NCBI GenBank assembly: GCA_963727245.1
Contig: CAVSFO010000013.1
Coordinates: 62,001 to 126,000, forward strand
Source of the DNA: JBKQVT01 sp963727245
GTDB lineage: Bacteria; Planctomycetota; Planctomycetia; Pirellulales; Thermoguttaceae
Length of the DNA stretch: 64,000 bases
Direction: 5' to 3'
Both the position numbers and the translations under genes were made by a program. Positions 27,478-36,077 of the stretch are shown here, in pieces. Positions within the stretch are counted from its first letter, which is position 1, and each line of letters begins with the position of its first letter. The notes beneath the pieces were generated by a model, which saw nothing but the letters and a program-made list of their open reading frames with translations, was not told the origin of the DNA and ran no database searches.

Positions 27478-28740
27478 TCAAAGCGCCACGAACTGGACTA
27501 GGAACTCGACCCTGTTGTCGTGGCCGCCGCTGTCGACCAGCCCGGAAATGTAAACCGCATAGGTGGCTCCGGCGACCACCTTGAAGTTTCCCGGGCGGAA
27601 GATAACGCAATAGGGAATTCCAGGTCCATCCTCGGCGACGTGGAAGAAGTTCAGCGGCAGCGGCGTCTTCGCCCGCTCCAGGATGTGCTCGCGCTGCTTG
27701 AACTGGACCGGAAAGACCCCGACCTTGACCTGGCTCTCGCTGGGCTTTTGAAACTTGCTCGGGTTGAGCGACACGCTCCAGGCATAATTTTCGTGGAACA
27801 TGCTGACGGGCACGAAGCCGCGGGGCGGATAGGCCACGTAGTTGTAGTCGGGCACCGGGTTTCCGCTGCCGTCGAAGGAATACATCGCCGAAAACTTGCC
27901 GCAACCGCCGAATCCCGTCTTGGCCATCGGCGGGTTCAGGCACCAGCGGCGATGGCCCACCACTTTGATGTTCCCCGCGTCGGAGTCGTCCATGTAGGCC
28001 CTCACCGAAGCGACCATGTCCGAATCGCTGAACAGGTTCGAGGCGCCCGTCCCGTCGCGGGCGAAGCGGTACTCGTCCTCGGGCAGGCCGGGATTGTCCG
28101 GCGTGTGCGTCATCTTGTTGATCTGCGTGAGCAACACCACGCCCGCCTCGTCGTGCGCGGTGTACGTCCAATCGAGCGTCATGTTGCGGTAGGGCAGGCC
28201 GCAGAGATAACGGTAGGCCATCAGCGTCCGCAAGGCCGCCTCGCGCTTCAGTTGCAGCCCGGGATCCCTCAGGGCCTGCTCGACCGTGGCGTTGAAGACC
28301 TTGGGCGGCTTGCCCACCGTGCGAATCTTCGCCGCTTGGATCGCTTTCAGGTCCGCGACCAGGATCGTCGTCGACCGCGGCGCCAGCAGGACGCCGTTGA
28401 GCCAGACCTCCTCCTTGACCAACCGGCTGTCGACATATTCCTGCCGCACCCCGTCGAGCTCGCCGTCCCGATAGCTCGCCTGAATTTCGGGTTTCCCCTT
28501 GGCGTCCAAGCGCTTGTACGGACCGGTGAGCTTGTCAAGGCGGTAAATGGCCTGGATCTTCAGCTTGCCGTTCGGGTAGAACTCCCGATAAGCGCCGACC
28601 TTCTTGCCGTCAGCATTGACGGTGTAGACCCGCTGCTTGGTGCCGTCGGGATACTTCTCCACCTTCTTCTCATCGGCGTGCACGGACGATACGATGATGA
28701 GATTGGCCAGCAGGAGCCAGCAAAGCAGACGCCCGTGCAT
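27478..28740 (-). CDS. Exported MORN-repeat plus CAP-like domain protein
   Basis: The ATG at 28740 follows GGAGGAGG. A signal peptide (LLCWLLLANLIIVSSVHA) leads to MORN/YwqK-type repeats at residues 30-110: YPDGTKQRVYTVNADGKKVG, YREFYPNGKLKIQAIY, YKRLDAKGKPEIQASYRDGE. From about residue 150 a CAP (SCP/TAPS)-like domain begins: VEQALRDPGLQLKREAALRT, YTAHDEAGVVLLTQINKMTH, GASNLFSDSDMVASVRAYMD and VGHRRWCLNPPMAKTGFG. The HRRWCLNP segment fits the CAP core. The rest is beta-rich. The product is secreted; CAP proteins bind lipids or act as peptidase-like modules, but no enzymatic role is certain. Frame intact, 420 residues. Confidence 0.75.
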   Translation of the reverse strand: MHGRLLCWLLLANLIIVSSVHADEKKVEKYPDGTKQRVYTVNADGKKVGAYREFYPNGKLKIQAIYRLDKLTGPYKRLDAKGKPEIQASYRDGELDGVRQEYVDSRLVKEEVWLNGVLLAPRSTTILVADLKAIQAAKIRTVGKPPKVFNATVEQALRDPGLQLKREAALRTLMAYRYLCGLPYRNMTLDWTYTAHDEAGVVLLTQINKMTHTPDNPGLPEDEYRFARDGTGASNLFSDSDMVASVRAYMDDSDAGNIKVVGHRRWCLNPPMAKTGFGGCGKFSAMYSFDGSGNPVPDYNYVAYPPRGFVPVSMFHENYAWSVSLNPSKFQKPSESQVKVGVFPVQFKQREHILERAKTPLPLNFFHVAEDGPGIPYCVIFRPGNFKVVAGATYAVYISGLVDSGGHDNRVEFLVQFVAL

Positions 28741-28881
28741 CTCGTGCCTCCTCCAGGTCAAAACCGCGAGAACTGGCCAAGGCGGGGAGAACCGGCTGAT
28801 GGGCGCCGATTCTGCCCCAGCAGCGGATTGACCGGACCATGATGTTCCAAGTTCCAGATTCCTAGTTTAATACCTGGACCG

Positions 28882-29811
28882 ATGCCTGGCAATAACGACG
28901 ACTATCGCCTGCTGCGGACTGCCGCCGGGACGGCCTACGGCGTGGCCGGACTGCCCGCGGCGGAATTGACGCGGCTCTTGGAACATCCCGAGGCGCTCGT
29001 CTGGCGGCACCTGGACCGGCCGGTCAAGATCGGCCACGAGTGCCTGCTGGTCGAGGCCGAGTTGCCGCTGGTGGGCGGACCGGTGCCGGTCGCCTATAAG
29101 CAGTTTCGTGCGCGGACGTGGTGGAAATCGCTCTGGGGGTGGTTTCGCCGCAGCCGCGCCCGCCGCGGTTGGGAACTGGGCCGGGCGCTGCTCGCGCGCG
29201 GCATCGACACCCCTCGGCCGCTGGCCGCCTGCGAGCCCCGCCATCCCAGGTTCTTTCGCACCAGTTACCTGGCCACGGAGTGGATCGGCGGCGGCGAGAA
29301 TCTGCACCTCTTCGCCTGGCGGCTGGCCGATGATCCCGGCCCGCAACGGCTCCGGCTGGCCTGCCGCTGCGCCGTCAACCTGGGCCGGCTGCTGGGGCGA
29401 ATGCACGCGGCCGGCATCGTCCATCGCGACCTCAAGGCGGCCAACCTCCTGGCCGCCCAAGGGCACGACGACGTGGCCGTCTACCTGGTCGACCTGGACG
29501 GCGTCCGCATGGGGCGGCGGGCCGGACCCCGACGGCGCGCCGCCGACCTGGCCCGCCTGGCAGCCGGCCTGCAAGCCCATCCCTGGCTGACGCCCAGCGT
29601 CTGCTGCCGGTTCTTGCGGGCGTACGCCGCCGAGCTTCCTGCGGGGACCGTCGCCTGGAAGACCCTGTGGCGCCAGATCGCCCCCCGCGCCGAGAGCCAC
29701 GTGCGCCGTCAGCAGCGGCGCGGCCGCCAAGTCGCTTTAAGAAGTATCCCGCACACGCCGTGTGCGGACTGGCGGCACACCGGTATTCCGCACACGCCGT
29801 GTGCGGACTGA
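28882..29811 (+). CDS. WaaP/InaA-type lipopolysaccharide kinase family protein
   Basis: 309 residues, intact. The kinase-like fold is visible in VAYKQFRARTWWKSLWGWF (ATP-binding lysine region and the basic patch of Kdo/heptose kinases), YLATEWIGGGENLHLF, then the catalytic loop HRDLKAANLL and the metal-binding LVDLDGVRM. It probably phosphorylates a sugar of the lipopolysaccharide core at the inner face of the membrane, in line with a Gram-negative envelope. Odd: the last 20 residues are encoded by the palindromic repeat at 29742-29836 and read IPHTPCAD twice; conserved sequence ends before that, near residue 285, so the tail was added by repeat insertion. Confidence 0.75.
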   Translation: MPGNNDDYRLLRTAAGTAYGVAGLPAAELTRLLEHPEALVWRHLDRPVKIGHECLLVEAELPLVGGPVPVAYKQFRARTWWKSLWGWFRRSRARRGWELGRALLARGIDTPRPLAACEPRHPRFFRTSYLATEWIGGGENLHLFAWRLADDPGPQRLRLACRCAVNLGRLLGRMHAAGIVHRDLKAANLLAAQGHDDVAVYLVDLDGVRMGRRAGPRRRAADLARLAAGLQAHPWLTPSVCCRFLRAYAAELPAGTVAWKTLWRQIAPRAESHVRRQQRRGRQVALRSIPHTPCADWRHTGIPHTPCAD

Positions 29812-29836
29812 CGGCACACGGCGTGTGCCGCCTACT
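29742..29836. repeat. Tandem CGCACACGCCGTGTGCGG palindromes at the end of a gene
   Basis: Two perfect palindromes (CGCACACGCCGTGTGCGG) plus two CGGCACAC-type half units occupy 95 bases, ending in GGCACACGGCGTGTGCC. They overlap the 3' end of the kinase gene and supply its stop codon. No other copy of this family is in the window. Confidence 0.75.
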
Positions 29837-29867
29837 ATTCTTGCAACAGTTATTTATTCGCCGGTCT

Positions 29868-30776
29868 TTAGACGTCCGCTTCCACGGCCATCATCTCCGC
29901 CTCGGCGGCCACGGCCAGGCGGCCGTCGTGGTAGAAAACCTTGTTGCGGCCGGCCGATTTCGCCTGGTACAGGGCGCTGTCCGCCCGGGCCACCAGCGTG
30001 TCCTGCGTATCCCCTTCGACCGCCTGGGCGACGCCGCCGCTGACGGTGATCGACAACTGGCGTTCCACCTTGGCCCGCAGGCGCTCGGCAAACACGGTGG
30101 CCCCTTCCAGATCGGTCTGCGGCATCACCACCACGAACTCCTCGCCGCCGTAGCGGGCGACGACGTTGGTCTCGCGGGCGAATTCGTCGAACAGCCGCGC
30201 CAACTCCTGCAAGGTCTGGTCGCCGTGGAGATGCCCCTTTTCGTCGTTGACGTGCTTGAAGTGATCGACGTTGAGGATGGCCAGCGAGAAGCTCGTCCCG
30301 TAGCGGTGCATCATGGCAAACTGGTTGGTCACGGCGTCCGCCATGCCGCGGCGGTTGTTGATGCCCGTCAGGGGATCGGTCCGCACCTCCGTAAACGTCA
30401 TCAGGTTGGCGCTCTGCTGGCGGATTTCGTCGTAGGCGTTGGCGATCTGGGTGGCCAGGTGGAGCGTGGGCTTGAGGATCTCCTCCGCCTCGCGGCAGAG
30501 TTCTTTCCAAGTGGCCTCCTGGTGCTCGTCGTTCAGTTTCCCCACGCGATCGCGGAACTTGTTCACGCTGGAATGGTGCTTCGCCAAATTCTTGCGCAGG
30601 TCCCAGGCGATCTTCTCCAACTCGGCCGCCACCAGTTGCGCACGACGCAATTCCCGCCGCGAACGGAAAGCCGTATCATCGCTGGGGGCCTTCGAACGCC
30701 GGCCGAAGACATAGCCGATCGTCGCCACAATGGCCAAGGCGAGGGGAATCGGGATCTGACATGTCCACAAGTCCAT
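29868..30776 (-). CDS. GGDEF diguanylate cyclase, membrane anchored
   Basis: The ATG at 30776 follows a GGAAG ribosome site; the longer frame to 30971 is not convincing. 302 residues: a membrane segment at residues 5-25 (IPLALAIVATIGYVFGR), a helical linker to residue 140, and a full GGDEF domain with DPLTGINNRRGM, NVDHFKHVND and the active-site RYGGEEF. Then ISVSGGVAQ-like TVSGGVAQAVEG and ADSALYQAK. It should make cyclic di-GMP from two GTP. The RxxD inhibitory site five residues before GGEEF reads RETN, so product inhibition is probably lost. The gene is convergent with the kinase gene. Confidence 0.85.
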   Translation of the reverse strand: MDLWTCQIPIPLALAIVATIGYVFGRRSKAPSDDTAFRSRRELRRAQLVAAELEKIAWDLRKNLAKHHSSVNKFRDRVGKLNDEHQEATWKELCREAEEILKPTLHLATQIANAYDEIRQQSANLMTFTEVRTDPLTGINNRRGMADAVTNQFAMMHRYGTSFSLAILNVDHFKHVNDEKGHLHGDQTLQELARLFDEFARETNVVARYGGEEFVVVMPQTDLEGATVFAERLRAKVERQLSITVSGGVAQAVEGDTQDTLVARADSALYQAKSAGRNKVFYHDGRLAVAAEAEMMAVEADV

Positions 30777-30976
30777 AGAGCCTGCTTCCTTCTTTCTGGT
30801 CAAGCTAGCCGGGAAGTCAATCGACAGGGTTGCGGTCAATAGTGGGACCGGGAACCGAATCCCCGCAAGCAAAAGACGCCCACGAGAATCACCACCGCCA
30901 GCACGATCAGCCAGGTACTGCGGACTCAAACTATCCGCATATCGCATGATGTCTTGGTAAAACTGTCCCACCGGCG

Positions 30977-31269
30977 CCCTCCGCGCTGCCCTCTTCAGAG
31001 ACGCTGCGGTACCGCAATAAAGTCTAGGTTATAAACGGCCCGCCGTCCGGCCGGCTGCCGGGCGGGCAACTAACTACCACCCATCCCGGAGGGTAGTATA
31101 ATAAGGTGGTTAGCGACACGAACGCGGCGCACGGCCCGGAACCTCCGAGTTATCCGCATATCCATCGCGAGGGTATCTGGCTGAGGGCGTCGCCGGGGGC
31201 GTCGGGGGTGTCGCCGGCATCCTCTTGTTGCTGGAAGAGAAGGGGTTATAATTGGCTTTTCTGCGTTTC
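30977..31269. other. Intergenic region upstream of tRNA-Asp
   Basis: No gene in about 290 bases. It carries the upstream regions of the GGDEF gene (reading left) and of tRNA-Asp (reading right). TAGTATAATAAGG at about 31092 is another AT-rich -10-like patch. Confidence 0.5.
31225..31252 (+). promoter_or_regulatory. Promoter of tRNA-Asp
   Basis: TTGTTG at 31225-31230 and TATAAT at 31247-31252 are 16 bases apart. The tRNA begins 17 bases after the -10 box, the expected geometry for a stable RNA. Confidence 0.65.
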
Positions 31270-31343
31270 GGGGACGTAGCTCAATTGGTTAGAGCGTCGG
31301 ACTGTCGATCCGAAGGTTGCGGGTTCGATTCCCGTCGTCCTCG
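31270..31343 (+). tRNA. tRNA-Asp (GTC)
   Basis: The 74-base gene folds as a cloverleaf. The acceptor arm pairs GGGGACG with CGTCCTC (one G-U pair). The D-arm has GCTC and GAGC around AATTGGTTA, and the anticodon loop CTGTCGA carries GTC for aspartate. The T-loop is TTCGATT. The 3' CCA is not encoded. The last 44 bases also form the left attachment repeat of the integrated element, so the tRNA stays intact after integration. Confidence 0.95.
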
Positions 31344-31345
31344 CT
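31300..31345. repeat. Attachment site at the tRNA side (46-bp direct repeat)
   Basis: The 46 bases starting GACTGTCGATCCGAAGG and ending CGTCGTCCTCGCT are repeated exactly at 44851-44896. They cover the anticodon loop to the 3' end of tRNA-Asp, the classical target for tyrosine integrases. Confidence 0.95.
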
Positions 31346-31459
31346 CAAAACGACCCGTTGACAGCACGTTGTCAGCGGGCCTTTTCTTTTGACAGGGTAA
31401 GCACTTACGGCGACGGCCCCGGCGTCCTCGCTTTCCCTGCTTTTGCTGGTCAATCTTGT

Positions 31460-33115
31460 CTAGAATTGACTCCAATATGCACGGTTTGCCGGTAGTTGGT
31501 GCAAACTTTGGTGCAAACTGGCGAAGCGGCCGAAATCGTCGGTCCCGGTTGCCCTTACGGCGACGGCTTCCGCTTTGCTCCCCCTTCCCACAAGAGGCAG
31601 CGCCGGCAGAGCATTCCATCGCCCCGGCCACGTCCAAGAGCTTCGGATCGGTGTAGATGTTCATCGTCAGGTCGATCTTGGAATGACGCATCGCGGCTTG
31701 TGCCGTCCGGGGCGATACCCCGCCCTTGCTCAACAGGGTGCCGAAGGTGTGCCGCATGGCGTGAACGTCAACCGTCCGGCCCCGCTCGTCCCGCTTGGGA
31801 ATTCCCGGCAAGCAGCAAGTCGCGGTCGAGAATTCGCACCAGGCCGGCCGGCACGGTGAAGACGTGGCGTATCGGGCGGCAGCGTCGCCACGGTAGCCGG
31901 CAGCCGTAGGACGTGCCCGGCAAGGCCCCCGGCTTCGCCCTGGTGTTTCGGTCAAACCGCCCGCGCCCGGCGGCTCCTGCAGCCTTGCCTTGTCGGCGAG
32001 CCATTGGCGAAGGTCGGCGGCAAGATCGGCCCGAAGGGGAATCGTCGAGCCTTCCCGGTTCTTTTCGTCGGCAGCGTCGAGCACCAGGGAAGGCGGGTCG
32101 GCGTCAAGCACCAGTTGCCCCACGGTGATCGAAGCCAATTCGCCTTTGCGAAGCCCGGTCAGCACCAGCGTCTTGTAGATCAAAGCCCGTTCCCGCCCAA
32201 GGCTTCCAGCGCGGCAACCAGGTCCGGGTTCTTGGCGAGCCGTGCCCGCGCCCGATCCGTTGCGGCGTCGAGGTCTTCGGCGGCAAGCGGCAACATCGTC
32301 CAGGTATCCCGCTTTTGCTTCGCTTGGTCTTTCGGCTTGCGGACGGTCAGCCGGCCATACTCGGCCAGCGGCCGGCGACGTGCCACGTCGAGCAAGCAGC
32401 TTGACTAGTTCGGCTTCGGCCAGCGCCCGCCGTTGCCGGCGGCGGTCGGCCTTTTCGTCGGCCTTGGCGACTCTCGCCGAAGCGGGTTGACGGCCAGCCG
32501 GCCAGTTTCGACGCACCAGTTGCACGAACGCCACGAATCGCTTGCACGGTAGGAATTGCGGGTTCGCGGCGCCCATGCCTTCGGCAGGCCCGTTGCACAA
32601 GCCAGCGTTTCCACGGCTTCGCGGCGCAAGGTCGGCGAGCCGGTCGAAAGCCGCAATCCCCGGCATGATCTGATTGCCAAGCCGGCGCGTATCGGCAAGG
32701 TGAACGTGCGGAATCGCCTTTCGCCTTCAGGTGGACAAGGTAGGCTTCCAAGTGGTCGGCCAGCGGCGTTTCCTGGTGGTCGATCATGCCGGTCTTCGGC
32801 AGTGGTCAGAATCTCCGCCCTTCACCTTCTCGGCCCGCCGTCTCCAATTCGGTCAGCATCGACCGGGCGGCGGATTCGTCCCGGCAACCGGTGGCCACTT
32901 CCCGCACGATCCCCGAGCCGTCCCGATACTTGGCGGTGTAGGTCCGGGCGGTAATGACGAGCCGGTCGGTGCCATCCTTCCCGACGGTAACGGGTGCCGT
33001 CCGGCGTCTTCCCTTTGGCGTCGATCCACTCGGCGAGCCGTTGCCCCTTGCGGACGATGATCTTCGCCCCGGCCGGCAGCGGCTTGGTTACGGTCTTCTT
33101 GAAAACGGTGCCCAT
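31460..33115 (-). pseudogene. int: Tyrosine recombinase (integrase) of the element, several frameshifts
   Basis: The ATG at 33115 follows AAAGGCG and begins GTVFKKTVTKPLPAGAKIIV. Frame-joined, it has an N-terminal arm-binding region, a core-binding region (QWCVETGRLAVNPL) and a catalytic domain with TGLRKGELASI (first Arg), HAMRHTFGTLLSKGG (HxxR, 31741-31785) and RHSKIDLTMNIYTDPKL (His and the Tyr nucleophile, near 31653). Restoring family-like sequence needs loss of one base at several points, for example GGAATG to GGATG near 31620, after which the frame ends at 31460. As read without that correction the frame runs on through the attachment site to 31281. It should catalyse integration into and excision from tRNA-Asp. 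Confidence 0.8.
31496..31519. promoter_or_regulatory. Possible arm-type integrase sites, tRNA side
   Basis: TTGGTGCAAACT occurs twice in perfect tandem. A matching tandem pair (CTGGTGCAAACC, CTGGTGCAAACT) in the same orientation lies near the other end at 44770-44793. In a circular form the pairs would flank the attachment core. They overlap the 3' end of the integrase gene. Confidence 0.5.
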
Positions 33116-33150
33116 GATTTCGCCTTTCGTTTGATCCGGCTTGAGGCCGG

Positions 33151-33372
33151 TCACTTCGCCTTTCGTTTCTTCACCATTTCCAGCCCCAGGTAATCGGCCA
33201 GCACGTCGGCCTTGTCGAGCCGAAGGGACGTTTCACCCGCCATGAATCGCATCGAGGGAGGTCTTGATAACCCCGGTGTCCTTCGCAAGCCGGTAAAGCG
33301 TTAACCCGCTTTCGCTCAATCGCGTCTTCGCAGCACGTCGGTCAAGGTCGGCTTCGGTTTGCTCTTGCTCAT
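33151..33372 (-). CDS. Small XRE-like HTH regulator, frameshifted
   Basis: The ATG at 33372 begins MSKSKPKPTLTDVLR. The frame as read stops early, but removing single bases near 33335, 33322 and 33250 gives a clean helix-turn-helix protein of about 72 residues. It reads AIERSGLTLYRLAKDTGVIK, then SLMRFMAGETSLRLDKADVL and ADYLGL, ending at 33151. This closely follows the XRE fold (recognition helix around SLMRFMAGE). It lies between res and int and is probably the element's repressor or integration regulator. It is missed by simple ORF calling. Confidence 0.6.
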
Positions 33373-33379
33373 ACGGTTC

Positions 33380-33408
33380 TTTTTAGCACCTATCGGCATT
33401 TTTGTCAA
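33380..33408 (-). promoter_or_regulatory. Promoter in front of the XRE-like gene
   Basis: Reading leftward, TTGACA (33408-33403) and TAAAAA (33385-33380) are 17 bases apart. The predicted transcription start falls at or within a base or two of the ATG at 33372, so the message may be leaderless. The box lies in the short gap between res and the regulator. Confidence 0.55.
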
Positions 33409-33442
33409 GCGGATTTCTTCAATCGCACTTTTCCAGGGCTGA

Positions 33443-36075
33443 TTACCCGTTTACCGTTGCCCGAATGGCCTCCCAATCGGGGCCTTTCGGCATGACGAAG
33501 AGGCACTTCCCGTTGCTCCGGTCGGCCCACAAGTTCGCCCACCGTGCGCTTATCCTTGGAATCGTCATTGCTCCAAAGGTGTTCGCCCTTGGACTCGACA
33601 ACCAGAATCCGGCCGTCGGCAAGCATGGCGACAAAATCGGGATAGAACCTGTCGGTGGACGTTGGCAGCCAAAATGACGAATCTGGCCGACTTGCCAGGT
33701 TGCGAACCCAATACTTTACGGCGTCAAACTGGTCAAGGAAAACCGCGCAATCGAATTCCTCCCCTTCGCCTCTGAGTTCGCCGATCCGCGGAGCCGGAAA
33801 GAAATGCTTGCGGAACGTGTAGGCCCCTTCGTAATACCAGTTGGGCGAATACCGATCCTCCGCATAGTCAAAGCAAACTTCCGGGCTAACTTCGATGGGT
33901 TCGGCGTCGGCGGAAAACAGCACCCGTTGGAAGGCTTTCACGGCCGCCGCGCGTCGGTGGTGGTCGATCTTCTCGGCAATGGCCGTGCGCAGGCGGAACT
34001 TCTCACCCGCAAGCTGTTCAATCGTCAGTCCGCGTGATTCAAGCAGGCCGGTCAACGCCCGATGAATAAACAGCGTCGATTCGGTGCGTACAATATCTGT
34101 GTGGGGAATCTGCCGGTCAAGCCAGTTGGTCAAGCCGGCCGTGCTCCAACCGGGTTCCACGCCAAGCAATCGCAATTGCCGATGAATCTGGTCTACAAAA
34201 TGAACCTCTACCTTGCCCTGGTCGGTCACGTCGATTTCGCCCGTGGAACCGCCGATATACTCGGATGGAAAGTCGTTTTCGCCCAAGCCGGCGTCACACT
34301 CCGAAAGCGGCCAAGCCGTGTCGAGAAAATGGCCTTCCTCGAATAGTTCAAGCTGGCCGTCCACCCGAATTGCCAACATAGGCACCCGGAATGGGCCGCG
34401 GGCTTCCGCTGTAGCATCCGCGGCGACGGCCAACCGTGGGACATGCAGTAAAGGTCTTCCACAACCCGCCTTGCTTCGGGAGTGGTAAAGCATTGTTCCA
34501 GCGCCGTCCTATCCTGTTCGGTCAACTCCCTTTCAACGGCCAGCGTGTTGGTCTGCGGATCGAACGTCATGCGCTCCCGCAGTTCGGCCGACAGCCGGGT
34601 CAAGTCGGGCACTTCGGGGACCACCCGGTCGGCCCCAAAGAACAGAGTGCCCGCCCCGAACAGGGTCGGTTGCGCGTCGCCCCCGGAAACGTACAAGTCG
34701 GCCTCCATTCGCTGAAAGCCGTTTTCGATCAGCGCGTCTTTGAGCGATGTTGCCGCCTCGATAAATCGCCGGGAGGCAGCCAGGGCATAGGCGCAGTTCA
34801 ACTCCGGGTGTCGCTTCGCGCGTTGCCCGCGGCAATCGCAACACCCGGCCTAGCACTTGCTCCACCGCGCGGGCCGATCCGATTTCGGCCACCGAACAGA
34901 GTACATAGGCAAACGAGCAATCCCAGCCTTCCTTGAGCGCGGCCACGGTGATAATGAACCGGATGGGGCAATCCCGTGCGAACAGGTCTACATCGTCGAT
35001 TTCTCGCGTCTGACCGGTTGCTACGGCAATCCGATCTTCGGGAATATGAAAATCGTCGATGAGTGATTGCCGGACCACCTCGACGGTGAGCGTTTCCCTG
35101 GTCTGACTTTTCGGCTGGGCCTGTAGCAGCACAATCGGCCGGATGTATTCCCCGGTCTGCCTTTCCTCTTCCACCGCAAGGGTCTCAAGAGGTCCGTTGC
35201 GTTTTCAGGGCTTCGGCCAAAACCTCTTTCCACTCGGACCGGGTTTCCAGCTTGATCGGCAGCTTGACCATATCTTCGGCCTTCAGTTCGGCCGCCGAAA
35301 CGTGGTGCAAGACGTTGCTGGCAAACTGCCCCTGTTCGGGATTGTGGGCGGTTTCCGGCGTAGCCGTGAATTCGACAATGCACGATGGGTTGAACCAGCT
35401 GTAGCGTGTCAAAGGATAGCTGAAGTCCGGGCGTTGTGAGCTTCGTCCATAATCACGATGGGCCGATGCAACCGCAGCACGTTGCAAAGCGAATAGGGAA
35501 TCACGCCGTCACCCGTTCCGCTCAAGCTGCGCCTCCAGTTCGGCCGAAAGCCCGCTGAAATGATCCATCAAAGCGCCGGCGGATTCGTACACCTTCCGGC
35601 CTTCAGTGTCTTCCACTCGAAACGCGGCCAGCGTGGCAACGATGATGCACGTTTCACCCGTCAAGCGTCCCGCGGGTGACGTAGAGGGCTTCGGTCAGGT
35701 CCATGACCGTGACCAGCCCGCCGAAACGAGCGTCCACCGCTTGGCGGTAAGGGTGCCGCCGATCCCGCAGGGCGGCATAGCGTTTGCTCCCGGATCGTAT
35801 TGGAGGGGACGAGCGAGAGGCAGACAGCGCGTTCGGCTTGGAGGAATTCCGTGGTGGCAATCCCCAGCGCGTGGCAAGCCATACAGGGTCTTGCCGCCGC
35901 CGGTCGGTATCCGCAGGCAAACGTAAGGCAGTCCGGGGAGTTGGGCGACGGCGTGGTAGGGTCGCTCCGTCTGGTGGAGGAAAAGCCATTTTTGCGCCTA
36001 TGCCCCACGGCCAGCCGAAAGGTAGCCTTCCAGGGCGTCAAGACTCCGCTTCTGATAATCCTTCAATTCCAGCAT
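33443..36075 (-). pseudogene. res: Type III restriction enzyme, Res subunit, several frameshifts
   Basis: Res is the helicase-nuclease subunit that translocates on DNA and cuts after meeting unmethylated sites. The ATG at 36075 starts MLELKDYQKRSLDALEGY, two bases after the mod stop. Frame-joined length is about 875 residues. Motifs: Walker A IPTGGGKT (around 35890), DEAH box IMDEAHN (35435-35458), TATPET-like FTATPETAHNP, and helicase motif VLGRVLRLPRA. The C-terminal PD-(D/E)xK nuclease is visible as YPDFVAMLADGRILVVESKG (33585-33640). The last shift, near 33525, restores WADRSNGKCLFVMPKGPDWE and a stop at 33443. The domain order and length fit type III Res. As sequenced it would be inactive, but the breaks look like sequence errors. 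Confidence 0.8.
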
Positions 36076-36077
36076 GG

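Noticed and set aside
29742..29836. A CRISPR array
   Set aside because: The repeats are perfect palindromes in immediate tandem, without unique spacers of constant length and without cas genes nearby.
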